From Streptomyces curacoi (GTDB lineage: Bacteria; Actinomycetota; Actinomycetes; Streptomycetales; Streptomycetaceae), in assembly GCF_001513975.1 (NCBI RefSeq), contig NZ_KQ947984.1, forward strand, positions 634,226-698,225: a DNA stretch of 64,000 nt, given 5' to 3'. Positions 17,712-26,037 of the stretch are shown here, in pieces. The translations under genes and the position numbers were made by a program. The notes under the pieces were generated by a model. The model was not told the origin of the DNA. It saw nothing but the letters and a program-made list of their open reading frames with translations, and did not search any database. Numbering within the stretch: the stretch's first letter is position 1; each line of letters starts with the position of its first letter.

Positions 17712-18589
17712 AGCCCGTGTTCGCCAACTATCTGATCGGCCTGCGCGAGGGGCTGGAAGCCGGCCTCGTCGTCTGCATCCTCATCGCCTATCTGGTCAAG
17801 ACCGGCCGCCGGGACGCGCTGAAGCCCATCTGGACCGGCATCGGCGTCGCGGTCGCCCTGGCGCTCGGCTTCGGCTGCGCCCTCGAATTCGGCTCGCAGG
17901 AGCTGACGTTCGAGGCGCAGGAGGCGCTCGGCGGCTCCCTGTCGATCCTCGCGGTGGGCCTGGTGACCTGGATGGTGTTCTGGATGCGGCGCACCGCCCG
18001 GCATCTGAGGTCCGAGCTGCACGGCAAGCTGGACGCGGCCCTGCGGATGGGCACGGGCGCGCTGGTGGCGACCGCGTTCCTGGCCGTCGGCCGGGAGGGC
18101 ATCGAGACGGCCCTGTTCGTGTGGGCGTCGGTGCGCGCGGCCGGTGACGGCAGCCCGGCCCCGGTGATCGGCGCCGGACTGGGCCTGGCCACCGCGGTGT
18201 TCCTGGGCTGGCTGTTCTACCGCGGTGCCCTGCGCATCAACCTCGCCAGGTTCTTCACCTGGACCGGCGGCATGCTGGTGGTCGTGGCGGCGGGCGTGCT
18301 GGCGTACGGCTTCCATGACCTGCAGGAGGCCCGCTGGCTGCCGGGTCTGAAGACGCTGGCCTTCGACATCAGCGACACCATCGACCCGGCCAGTTGGTAC
18401 GGCACCCTCCTGAAGGGCATCTTCAACTTCCAGCCGGATCCGACCGTCCTCCAGGTCACGGTGTGGCTGCTGTACCTGATCCCGACGCTCGCGCTGTTCC
18501 TCGCCCCGGTAGGGTTCGCCTCCGGGAAGGGGAAGGTGAAGGAACCTGATGAGCAGGGATCGCGGCCCTCGACGGCTCCGCAGGCTTGA
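17708..18589 (+). CDS. efeU: EfeU/FTR1-family iron permease
   Basis: A 293-residue membrane protein with seven predicted helices. The two REXXE iron motifs of the FTR1 family are present: REGLEA in helix 1 (near residue 11) and REGIET in helix 4. It takes up iron handed over by EfeO and EfeB. ATG at 17708 overlaps the efeB stop by four bases. Its 3' end overlaps the next gene by 41 bases, extending the iron-regulated operon. Confidence 0.95.
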   Translation: MKPVFANYLIGLREGLEAGLVVCILIAYLVKTGRRDALKPIWTGIGVAVALALGFGCALEFGSQELTFEAQEALGGSLSILAVGLVTWMVFWMRRTARHLRSELHGKLDAALRMGTGALVATAFLAVGREGIETALFVWASVRAAGDGSPAPVIGAGLGLATAVFLGWLFYRGALRINLARFFTWTGGMLVVVAAGVLAYGFHDLQEARWLPGLKTLAFDISDTIDPASWYGTLLKGIFNFQPDPTVLQVTVWLLYLIPTLALFLAPVGFASGKGKVKEPDEQGSRPSTAPQA

Positions 18590-19541
18590 CCGGAGCGCAC
18601 TGATAGCTGCCTCGGTGACCGCTTTGTCGCTGACGGCGAGCGGATGCGTGGTGGTACACGGGGAGCGCGAGGTGCTCCCCTCGGCCACCAGGGCGGAGGC
18701 CGCCAAGGCACTCGAACAGTTCACGACCGCGTACAACAAGGCGGACAAGGCATACGACAGCTCCCTGGACGCCGACTACGTCACCGGCGCCCTGGGCGAC
18801 ATCGACGCGGCGCGGCTGAAGGCCGGCAAGGCGATCAGCCCGGCCGGCAATGCGGCGCACTCCCCGCTGAAGCTGTCGGACGTCAAGTTCACGATCCCGA
18901 AGAAGGCGGGCTGGCCACGCTGGTTCGTGGCCGACGCGGCCGGCAACAAGTACGGCAGTGCGCGCTGGATCTTCGTGTTCACCCGCAACGGCCTCAACGA
19001 GCCCTGGCAGGCCACGTATCTGACGCTGGCGCTCCCCGGCGACGTACCGAAGTTCAAGACGGACAAGGACGGCTGGGCCGAGGCCGTGCCCGCGAACTCG
19101 ACCGAACTGGCCCTGCCGCCCGGAGACCTGAGCAAGGCCTACTCGACCTACCTCAAGGAGGGCGGGGACGTCTTCGAGGACGGCCGCCACACCAGCAAGT
19201 GGCGTGCCGACCGGGCGAAGGACGCCAAGCGGCCGGGCCTGGTCAGCCAGTTCATCGACGAGCCGCTGACGGACGGGGACTACGCGCCGCTGGCGCTGCG
19301 CACCACGGACGGCGGCGCGCTGGTGTTCTTCACCACGCGCTACTACGAGAAGCAGACGGCTTATGCGGGCACGTCCGTCCCCTCGCCGGGCAAGGCCGTG
19401 GAGGCCCTGACGAAGGGCGAGATCAAGCAGTCGCTGACGATGGAGTTCGTCTCCAACGAGATGGCGCTGGATCCGAAGGGCTCCGGAAAGGTGCGGGTCA
19501 TCGGCCGGACCCAGGGGCTCACCTCGGCGAAGGGCGAGTAG
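18549..19541 (+). CDS. Putative secreted lipoprotein downstream of efeU
   Basis: A 330-residue protein with a basic N-terminus, a hydrophobic core and lipobox TASGC, so it should be anchored outside the membrane. The mature part is a Lys/Asp-rich alpha/beta protein without a motif I recognise; AAKALEQFTTAYNKADKAYD near the start is a helical segment like those of NTF2-like extracytoplasmic domains. It overlaps efeU by 41 bases and is probably cotranscribed with efeOBU, though no iron-binding motif is evident. It may belong to one of the actinobacterial lipoprotein DUF families. Confidence 0.8.
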   Translation: MSRDRGPRRLRRLDRSALIAASVTALSLTASGCVVVHGEREVLPSATRAEAAKALEQFTTAYNKADKAYDSSLDADYVTGALGDIDAARLKAGKAISPAGNAAHSPLKLSDVKFTIPKKAGWPRWFVADAAGNKYGSARWIFVFTRNGLNEPWQATYLTLALPGDVPKFKTDKDGWAEAVPANSTELALPPGDLSKAYSTYLKEGGDVFEDGRHTSKWRADRAKDAKRPGLVSQFIDEPLTDGDYAPLALRTTDGGALVFFTTRYYEKQTAYAGTSVPSPGKAVEALTKGEIKQSLTMEFVSNEMALDPKGSGKVRVIGRTQGLTSAKGE

Positions 19542-19560
19542 CGCCGTTCCGTACGGCGCT
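19540..19560. terminator. Bidirectional hairpin between the lipoprotein and prim-pol genes
   Basis: AGCGCCGT (19540-19547) pairs perfectly with ACGGCGCT (19553-19560) around loop TCCGT. It begins at the stop codon of the + gene and ends at that of the - gene. There is no T tract, as often in high-GC terminators. Confidence 0.6.
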
Positions 19561-20294
19561 CAGTGGCGCAGGGGCCAGGACGCGGAGACGTGGTCGGGCT
19601 CCTCGCCGGCGTACCGGGCACAGGCGTCGGTGAGGACTTCCAGCAGGCTCAGCGGGTCGGGCAGCGGGTGTTCCAGCCCGCGCACCCAGTGCACGGTCTG
19701 GCTCTCGCCGGGCAGCTGGGCGGGCGGTACCAGGACGTAGGACCCGCGGCAGTGCCAGCGCAGTCCCGGGTGCTCGTCCATGGTCTCGGGGTGGCAGTCC
19801 AGCTCGCAGGGCCACCACTCGTCCTCGTCCTCGGGGGTGCCGCGGGTGAGGGTGAAGAAGAGCATGCGGCCGTCGTCGCTCTCGGCGACGGGCCCGACCT
19901 CGATGTCGGAGTCGAGCAGCCGCCGCAGCGCGGCGCGCCCGGCCTCGATCGGCACGTCGAGGACGTCGTGCACCATGCCGGTGGCGGTGATGAAGTTGGC
20001 CTGCGGCTGATGGCGGGCCCACCGCTCGATCTGGGCGCGGTCGGTGGTGGACTGCGTCTGCCAGGCGAAGGACACCGGGTGCCGGGCGGGCGTGGGACAG
20101 CCGACGCGGTCGCAGGAACAGCGGTAGCCGGGGGCGGGGTGCGCGGCGGGCGCGAGGGGCAGTCCCGCCCCGGCGGCGGCGAGCAGCAGGGCCTCCCGGC
20201 CGCCGTCGTCGGCGGCCTCCTTGGGGCGGCGTCCGCGCAGCCACTGGGAGAGTTTGCCCTGCAGGCCGGTCCGGCCGCCCAACTCCGCGCTCAT
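19560..20294 (-). CDS. Bifunctional DNA primase/polymerase (prim-pol) domain protein
   Basis: A 244-residue protein of the AEP superfamily type widespread in actinomycetes. The region after residue 35 (ALLLAAAGAGLPLAPAAHP) matches the prim-pol N-terminal helix-strand. A cysteine/histidine group (CSCDRVGCPTPARHP) is the zinc-like insert that precedes the nucleotidyl-transfer strand. Unlike complete AEPs, the acidic catalytic triad is hard to find (only LDVPIEAG near residue 115), and no helicase domain follows, so this stand-alone version may bind rather than polymerise. Its role in the cell is unknown. Confidence 0.7.
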   Translation of the reverse strand: MSAELGGRTGLQGKLSQWLRGRRPKEAADDGGREALLLAAAGAGLPLAPAAHPAPGYRCSCDRVGCPTPARHPVSFAWQTQSTTDRAQIERWARHQPQANFITATGMVHDVLDVPIEAGRAALRRLLDSDIEVGPVAESDDGRMLFFTLTRGTPEDEDEWWPCELDCHPETMDEHPGLRWHCRGSYVLVPPAQLPGESQTVHWVRGLEHPLPDPLSLLEVLTDACARYAGEEPDHVSASWPLRH

Positions 20295-20450
20295 CTATCC
20301 CCTCGCCTCGCTGTCGTGCGGAACAGCATGCCCTATGGTCCCACCATCGTGCGCTCCGGGGGGCCGTAGCGGACAACCGGCCCAGGTGGGGCGAGATGTA
20401 CACAGCACCTGGATCAGCGGTAATGGGCTGCTTTGGCGGGATTTACTCAC

Positions 20451-21083
20451 CTACCGGGTGCGCGGGGCGAGGCCGTGGAGGGCGTAGTCGACGAGGGTGT
20501 CGGTGTACTCGTACGAGATCGGGCCCGTGTACTGGAGCCAGCGCTGGGCGAGAGGTGAGACGAAGAGTTCGAGCGCGATGCGCGGATCGACGTCGGGTCG
20601 CACCTCCCCCGCTTCCTGTGCGGCGCGCAGCCGGTCGACGTAGAGCTGGAGCGAGGGTTCCATGAGCTTGGCCACGTACTCCCGGCCGAGCTCCTCGTTG
20701 ACCAGGCCCTCGGCGGCGAGGGCGCGGGACGGGGCGGCGAAGCGGGGGTCCTTCAGCTGGTCGACGGTGGCGCGCAGGACGCCCTTCAGATCGGCCGCGA
20801 GGTCTCCGGTGTCCGGGATGACGTACGACTCCTGCCCGGCTTCCTGCGCGGCCTGCTCCCCCAGGTCGAGGAACGCCTCCATCAGCACCTCGGCCTTCGA
20901 CGGCCACCACCGGTAGATCGTCTGTTTGCCGACACCGGCGCGGGCGGCGATGCCCTCGATGGTGGTCCTCGGGTAGCCGACCTCCGCGACGAGGGCGAGG
21001 GCGGCGTCGTAGATGGCACGACGGGACCGCTCGCTGCGGCGAGCGGAGCTGGGGGCGGGCTGGGCGGACTTCTGGGCTGCCAT
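20451..21083 (-). CDS. TetR-family transcriptional repressor
   Basis: A 210-residue regulator. The N-terminal helix-turn-helix is visible as AALVAEVGYPRTTIEGIAARAGVGKQTIYRWW (residues about 28-60, read as overlapping parts), the classic TetR_N pattern. The C-terminal ligand domain resembles the TetR_C_11-type group (LYVDRLRAAQEAGEVRPDVDPR). ATG at 21083 opens the gene. The next gene on the far side of its promoter region points the same way, so the usual divergent target is not present. The inverted repeat at 21150 is a candidate site for autoregulation. Confidence 0.92.
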   Translation of the reverse strand: MAAQKSAQPAPSSARRSERSRRAIYDAALALVAEVGYPRTTIEGIAARAGVGKQTIYRWWPSKAEVLMEAFLDLGEQAAQEAGQESYVIPDTGDLAADLKGVLRATVDQLKDPRFAAPSRALAAEGLVNEELGREYVAKLMEPSLQLYVDRLRAAQEAGEVRPDVDPRIALELFVSPLAQRWLQYTGPISYEYTDTLVDYALHGLAPRTR

Positions 21084-21149
21084 GGCTCGAATTTACCAGG
21101 TTGACAAGACGGAGCGTCTCGCTCACTCTGGACGAGTGGCCGACCGAGA

Positions 21150-21161
21150 CGAGACGTCTCG
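21150..21161. promoter_or_regulatory. Palindrome in the tetR promoter region
   Basis: CGAGACGTCTCG is a perfect 12-base palindrome, about 67 bases upstream of the TetR start. Related GTCTCG/CGAGAC half sites lie nearby at about 21115 and 21169. TetR repressors commonly bind such sites in their own promoters. Assignment to this protein is inference. Confidence 0.4.
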
Positions 21162-21243
21162 CATACACCGAGTCTCGTATCTGCTACGTCCGTATTGACC
21201 CCACGGCGCAGAAACGCGAGCTGCTGCGCAAGTTGCAGGAGGC

Positions 21244-22233
21244 CTACTCCGCCACCGGCGGCCAGGCGTCGCCCCAGTCCGCGTCGCGGGCGGCCTTGTA
21301 GAGGTCGCCGTGGCGTTTGGTGACCGTCGTCCGGCGCAGGGACGGCTCGGTCTCGCACAGGTCGAGGAGCACCTGACCCTTGCGGATCTGGGGTTTGCGG
21401 ACGACTCGGGCCGGGGCCGGGGTGACCGGGAGGCGGGTGGCGGCGACGTAGCTGAACTTCTCGTCCTCGTAGGCGAGGGAGCCGCCCTTGATCTGGCGGT
21501 GCAGGGAGGAGCGGCTGACCCGGGCCGAGAAGTGGCACCAGTCCGTGCCGGGGGCGATGGGGCAGGCGGCGCTGTGCGGGCAGGGGGCGGCGATGTGGAA
21601 GCCGGCGGCGATCAGGCGGTCGCGGGCCTCGATGACGCGGGCGTAGCCGGCGGGGGTGCCGGCCTCCACGATCACCACGGAGCGGGCGGCGGCTGCGGCG
21701 GTGTCGACGAGGGCGGTGCGGTCGGGGGCGGTGAGCTCGTTGAGGACGTAGGAGACGGTGACGAGGTCGGTGCTGTCCAGGGTGAGCGCCGATCCGATCC
21801 GGGCGCGCTGCCAACGGGCGTTCTTCAGCGCCGGGTTGGCTTCGGCGATGTCCCGGCCGAGGGTGAGTGCGGGCTCGGCCCAGTCCAGCACGGTGACGCT
21901 GCGCTCGCCGGGCCAGGTCGCGGTGACCGCCCAGGTCGCGGCGCCGGTTCCGCCGCCGATGTCGGTGTGGCTGCCGGGCACCCAGTCGGGTACGGCCTGC
22001 GTGAACGCCTCCAGCGCCGAGTGGACCGCCGCGAAGGTGGCGGGCATTCGGTAGGCGGCGTAGGCGGCCACGTCGGCGCGGTCGCGGAGGATCGGGGCGT
22101 CGGTGGGGGTGGCGCCCCGGTAGTTGGCGATCAGCCGGTCGACTGCCTGGGCGGCCTGGCGGGGCGGGAGGCCGTCGAGGAGGGCAGCGAGCTTGCTGCG
22201 CAGGGCTTCGGCCGGGCTTGCGGGGTCGTTCAC
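21244..22233 (-). CDS. Rsm22-family small-subunit ribosome methyltransferase-like protein
   Basis: A 329-residue SAM-binding protein related to mitochondrial Rsm22/METTL17, an assembly factor of the small ribosomal subunit. The SAM loop is DIGGGTGAATWA (residues about 91-102). Four cysteines at 218, 224, 233 and 293 (CPHSAAC, DWCHF, LLDLC) have the spacing of the iron-sulfur ligands described in METTL17. VSYVLNEL in the methyltransferase core lacks an obvious catalytic base, fitting a structural role. It starts at 22233, next to the long inverted repeat. Confidence 0.88.
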   Translation of the reverse strand: MNDPASPAEALRSKLAALLDGLPPRQAAQAVDRLIANYRGATPTDAPILRDRADVAAYAAYRMPATFAAVHSALEAFTQAVPDWVPGSHTDIGGGTGAATWAVTATWPGERSVTVLDWAEPALTLGRDIAEANPALKNARWQRARIGSALTLDSTDLVTVSYVLNELTAPDRTALVDTAAAAARSVVIVEAGTPAGYARVIEARDRLIAAGFHIAAPCPHSAACPIAPGTDWCHFSARVSRSSLHRQIKGGSLAYEDEKFSYVAATRLPVTPAPARVVRKPQIRKGQVLLDLCETEPSLRRTTVTKRHGDLYKAARDADWGDAWPPVAE

Positions 22234-22248
22234 CCGGCGATTCTATTT

Positions 22249-22460
22249 CGCCCCCGCCGCCCCTACCCTTCCCGTCCTCCAGGGGCTCCGCCCCTTCGAC
22301 CCCGCCAGGGGGCTCCGCCCCCTGGACCCCCGCTCCTCAAACGCCGGAGGGGCTGATTTCAGCCCGTCCGGCGTTTGAGGACGAGGCCCGTTCAGGGCCG
22401 AAGCGGGGGTCTGGGGGCCGCAGGCCCCCAGGGACGGGAAGGGTAGGGGCGGCGGGGGCG
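22249..22460. repeat. Long near-palindromic intergenic element (about 212 bases)
   Basis: The outer arms, 22249-22277 and 22432-22460, are 29-base perfect inverted repeats. In the centre TCCTCAAACGCCGGA (22334-22348) pairs with TCCGGCGTTTGAGGA (22367-22381). Between them are further nested pairs such as AGGGGCTCCGCCCCT and GGGGGCCGCAGGCCCCC. The central CTCAAACGCCGGA motif is a sequence I know as recurrent between Streptomyces genes. It fills the gap between two genes on the minus strand and could terminate or stabilise transcripts, or be a dispersed repeat. Confidence 0.85.
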
Positions 22461-22479
22461 AGAAACCCTGGCGGTCCCG

Positions 22480-23604
22480 CTAAAGCTCCCGCACCGCCCG
22501 GGCCACCCTCGTCCCCGCCGCCGCCCTCGGCCCGCTGTCCGGCGTCCGCCTGCGGGGGTGGACCGTGTTGGCCAGCAGGACGAGGAACGTGTCCGTCGCC
22601 GGGTCCAGCACCAGGGACGTCCCCGTGAACCCCGTGTGCCCCGCCGCACCCCGCCCCGCCAGCTCCCCCATGAACCACGGCTGGTCGACCGCGAACCCCA
22701 GCCCGGGCGGGCTCAGCAGCAGCTCCACGAAGTCGGGGCCGAGGACGCGCGCGGGGCCGTACGCGCCGCCGCAGAGCAGGGCGCGGCAGAAGACCGCCAG
22801 GTCGTGGCCCGTCGAGAACAGGCCGGCGTGGCCCGCGACCCCGCCCAGCGCCCAGGCGTTCTCGTCGTGGACGACGCCCCGCAGCATCCCCCGGTCCGAC
22901 TTGGCCCACGGCCGCCGCTGGTCCTCCGTCGCCGCGGCGCCGGGGCAGGGGCCGAAGTGCGTCGCCGTCATGCCCAGGGGGCGGGTGATGCCGTCGTGGA
23001 TCAGGACGTCGAGGGTGCGGCCGGTGATGCGTTCCAGCACGTGCTGCAGCAGCAACAGGTTCAGGTCGGAGTAGCGGTAGGTGCCGGGCACTCCCACCGG
23101 CGCCTCCGCCCGCAGCAGCTCCAGTCGCTCGGCGTCGTCGGCGCAGTCGTAGAGGGGGAGTTCGGGCCGTAGCCCGGAGGTGTGGGTGAGCAGCTGCCGT
23201 ACGGTGATGCCGTGCCGGGCGGCGGCCCGGAAGTCCGGCAGATACGCCCCGACCCGCGCGTCGATGCCGAGGGTGCCGCGCTCGATCTGCTGGACGGCGG
23301 CGACCGAGGTGAAGAGCTTCGTGAGGGAGGCCAGGTCGAAGGGCGTGTCCACGGTCATCGGGACCCGGGAGCCGGGCGGCAGCTCGACGCCCTCGTCCGT
23401 CGCCGGGTCGTAGGACGCGTACCGCACCGCCCAGCCCACCGCCTCCTCGACGGCGACGTACGGGCCCCGCCCGACGACCAGCACCGCTCCGGCCGCCCAG
23501 GGGCGGGAGCCGGTGGTGAGGTCGTGGACCTCGCGGACGAGATGACGGATCTCCTCGGGGTCGAGTCCGGCCCTTTCCGGTGTGTCCCGGCGCAGCCTCG
23601 GCAC
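22480..23604 (-). CDS. Serine hydrolase, class C beta-lactamase/esterase family
   Basis: A 374-residue penicillin-binding-protein-fold hydrolase. The nucleophile motif SxxK is ASLTKLF near residue 96, the YxN-like motif is YSDLN near residue 168, and the third motif is HTGFTG near residue 330, the H(T)G variant seen in esterases and DD-peptidases. There is no signal peptide, so it probably acts in the cytoplasm. GTG at 23604 lies three bases beyond the stop of the efflux gene, so the pair are an operon. Substrate unknown. Confidence 0.88.
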   Translation of the reverse strand: MPRLRRDTPERAGLDPEEIRHLVREVHDLTTGSRPWAAGAVLVVGRGPYVAVEEAVGWAVRYASYDPATDEGVELPPGSRVPMTVDTPFDLASLTKLFTSVAAVQQIERGTLGIDARVGAYLPDFRAAARHGITVRQLLTHTSGLRPELPLYDCADDAERLELLRAEAPVGVPGTYRYSDLNLLLLQHVLERITGRTLDVLIHDGITRPLGMTATHFGPCPGAAATEDQRRPWAKSDRGMLRGVVHDENAWALGGVAGHAGLFSTGHDLAVFCRALLCGGAYGPARVLGPDFVELLLSPPGLGFAVDQPWFMGELAGRGAAGHTGFTGTSLVLDPATDTFLVLLANTVHPRRRTPDSGPRAAAGTRVARAVREL

Positions 23605-23606
23605 GC

Positions 23607-24905
23607 TCAGCTGTCCGCTCCCTCCGCGCCCGCACGTCTGTTCCAGGGACGGCACATTCCCATGAAGCAGGCCAGCGCCACCAGTGCTGCGGCCAGTTGG
23701 ACGACGGCCATCGGGACGGCGGTGTCCTCCCCGGCGACCCCGACCAGGGGCGAGGCGATCGCGCCGATGAGGAAGGAGGAGGTACCGAGGAGCGCGGAGG
23801 CGGAGCCGGCGGCCTGCTTGGTGCGCATGAGGGCCAGGGACTGGGCGTTGGGGAGGGTCACCCCCATCGCGGACATCAGGACGAAGAGCGCCGCGGCCAC
23901 GGGGGCCAGCCCGACCTCGCCGAAGACGCCGAGGGACATCAGCAGCAGCGCCGTCGCGGCCAGGATGACGATCGCCAGGCCCGCGCCCAGTACCCGGTCC
24001 AGGCTGACCCGCCCCACGAGCACCTTGCCGTTGATCTGGCCGACGATCACCAAGCCGACCGAGTTGAGCCCGAACAGCAGGCTGAAGGTCTGCGGCGAGG
24101 CCCCGTAGATCTCCTGGATCACGAACGGCGACGCCGATATGTACGCGAACAGCGCGGCGAAGGCGAACCCGCCGGCCAGCGTGTAACCGGTGAAGGCGCC
24201 GTCGGCGAGCAGCCCGCGCATGGCGCGCAGCGCCTCGCCGACCCCGCCGCCGTGCCGGTCGGCCGCCGGCAGGGTCTCGGGGAGCTTCCACCAGACGAGC
24301 CCGGCGAGCAGCACTCCGACGACCGTGAGCACGACGAACACGCCCCGCCAGTCCGTCACCCGCAGGATCTGGCCGCCGATGAGCGGCGCCACGATCGGGG
24401 CGGCCCCCGAGATCAGCATGAGGGTCGAGAAGAAGCGGGCCATGGCCACGCCGTCGTACAGATCGCGTACGACGGCCCGCGCGATCACGATCGCCGACGC
24501 GCCCGCGAGGCCCTGCGCCAGCCGGAAGGCGACCAGGGACTCGACGGTGGGCGCGAACGCGCAGAGCACGGTGGCGACGACGTACACGGCCAGGCCCACG
24601 AGCAGCGGGCGTCTGCGGCCCCAGCGGTCGCTCATCGGGCCGACCACCAGCTGCCCGAGCGCCATGCCGGCCAGGCAGGCGGTGAGCGTGAGCTGGACGG
24701 TCGCGGCGGGCGCGTGCAGGGATCTGGTGACCTCCGGGAGGGCGGGGAGGTACATGTCCATCGCCAGCGGGGGCGTGGCGGTCAGGCCGCCGAGGACGAG
24801 GGTGACCAGGAGGCCGGTGCGGCGCAGGGAGCGGACGGGCGGTCGCTCTGTCTTCGGTACGGCTGTCTGCGGCACGTCCGGTGCCGGCCCCCCACGGTCG
24901 CCCAT
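23607..24905 (-). CDS. Bcr/CflA-family multidrug efflux MFS transporter
   Basis: A 432-residue, twelve-helix drug:proton antiporter. The first helix is followed by MDMYLPALPEV, characteristic of Bcr/CflA proteins, and the A-motif loop GPMSDRWGRRRPLLVG lies between helices 2 and 3. A charged, disordered N-terminal 27 residues precede the first helix. The serine hydrolase gene follows with two bases between, suggesting linked export and hydrolysis of one compound. The promoter is shared divergently with the oxidoreductase gene. Confidence 0.93.
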   Translation of the reverse strand: MGDRGGPAPDVPQTAVPKTERPPVRSLRRTGLLVTLVLGGLTATPPLAMDMYLPALPEVTRSLHAPAATVQLTLTACLAGMALGQLVVGPMSDRWGRRRPLLVGLAVYVVATVLCAFAPTVESLVAFRLAQGLAGASAIVIARAVVRDLYDGVAMARFFSTLMLISGAAPIVAPLIGGQILRVTDWRGVFVVLTVVGVLLAGLVWWKLPETLPAADRHGGGVGEALRAMRGLLADGAFTGYTLAGGFAFAALFAYISASPFVIQEIYGASPQTFSLLFGLNSVGLVIVGQINGKVLVGRVSLDRVLGAGLAIVILAATALLLMSLGVFGEVGLAPVAAALFVLMSAMGVTLPNAQSLALMRTKQAAGSASALLGTSSFLIGAIASPLVGVAGEDTAVPMAVVQLAAALVALACFMGMCRPWNRRAGAEGADS

Positions 24906-24993
24906 GCGCCCCTCCCTCTCCGAGTGATCCGCACTCTATGCTCTCAGCTCGTACTGAGTGCCGAGGGTCACATGAGCGAGGGGTGGGGCCGCA

Positions 24994-26037
24994 GTGGCGG
25001 AACGAAGCGTACGGTGGGGGATCCTGGCGACCGGCGGGATCGCCGCCGCCTTCACGGCGGACCTGATCGACCTGCCCGACGCCGAGGTGGTCGCGGTGGC
25101 CTCCCGGAGCCAGGGCTCCGCGGACGCGTTCGCGGAGCGGTTCGGCGTACCCCGGGCGTACGGCGACTGGAACGCGCTCGCGCAGGACGCGGACATCGAT
25201 GTCGTGTACGTCGCCACTCCGCACGCGGCGCACCGCGCCGCCGCCGGGCTCTGCCTGGAGGCCGGCCGCAACGTGCTGTGCGAGAAGGCGTTCACGCTGA
25301 ACGCGCGTGAGGCCGAGGAACTGGTCGCGCTGGCCAAGGCACGCGGGAGCTTCCTGATGGAGGCGATGTGGATGTACTGCAATCCACTGGTCCGGCGGCT
25401 CAAGGCGCTGGTGGACGACGGCGCGATCGGCGAAGTGCGCCACATCCAGGCCGACTTCGGGCTGGCCGGCCCGTTCCCGCCCGCGCACCGGCTGCGCGAC
25501 CCGGCGCAGGGCGGCGGCGCGCTGCTGGACCTCGGCGTGTACCCGGTCTCCTTCGCCCAGTTGCTGCTCGGGGAGCCGTCGGACGTCGCGGCGCGCGCGG
25601 TGCTGTCCGCGGAGGGCGTGGATCTGCAGACGGGCGCCCTGCTGTCCTGGGACGGCGGCGCCATGGCCTCGGTGCACTGCTCCATCGTCGGCGGTACGGC
25701 GACCTCCGCCTCCGTCACCGGCTCGCTGGGCCGGATCGACGTGCCGCACGGCTTCTTCTTCCCGGACCGCTTCGTGCTGCACCGCGACGGCCGTGACCCG
25801 CAGGAGTTCACGGCCGACCCGGCGGACGGGCCCCGGGGCAGCCTCAGGCACGAGGCCGCCGAGGTGATGCGCGCTCTGCGCGCCGGTGAGACCGAGTCCC
25901 CGCTGGTCCCGCTCGACGGCACGCTCGCCGTGATGCGGACACTCGACGCGATCCGGGACCGCGTCGGCGTCCGCTACCCGGGCGAGGCCCCCGACGGGGA
26001 CATCGCACCCGAGGCGCCCGAGCTCACGCCTGCTTGA
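24994..26037 (+). CDS. Gfo/Idh/MocA-family NAD(P)-dependent oxidoreductase
   Basis: A 347-residue sugar or polyol dehydrogenase-like enzyme. The Rossmann loop is WGILATGGIAAAFTADL near the N-terminus. The catalytic lysine is in LCEKAFTLNAREAEEL (the family E-K-P motif with A for P). A C-terminal alpha/beta substrate domain follows with DLGVYPVSFAQ and its conserved tyrosine region. GTG at 24994 is the start. The 3' end overlaps the convergent PhoD gene by 14 bases. The substrate cannot be deduced. Confidence 0.92.
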   Translation: MAERSVRWGILATGGIAAAFTADLIDLPDAEVVAVASRSQGSADAFAERFGVPRAYGDWNALAQDADIDVVYVATPHAAHRAAAGLCLEAGRNVLCEKAFTLNAREAEELVALAKARGSFLMEAMWMYCNPLVRRLKALVDDGAIGEVRHIQADFGLAGPFPPAHRLRDPAQGGGALLDLGVYPVSFAQLLLGEPSDVAARAVLSAEGVDLQTGALLSWDGGAMASVHCSIVGGTATSASVTGSLGRIDVPHGFFFPDRFVLHRDGRDPQEFTADPADGPRGSLRHEAAEVMRALRAGETESPLVPLDGTLAVMRTLDAIRDRVGVRYPGEAPDGDIAPEAPELTPA

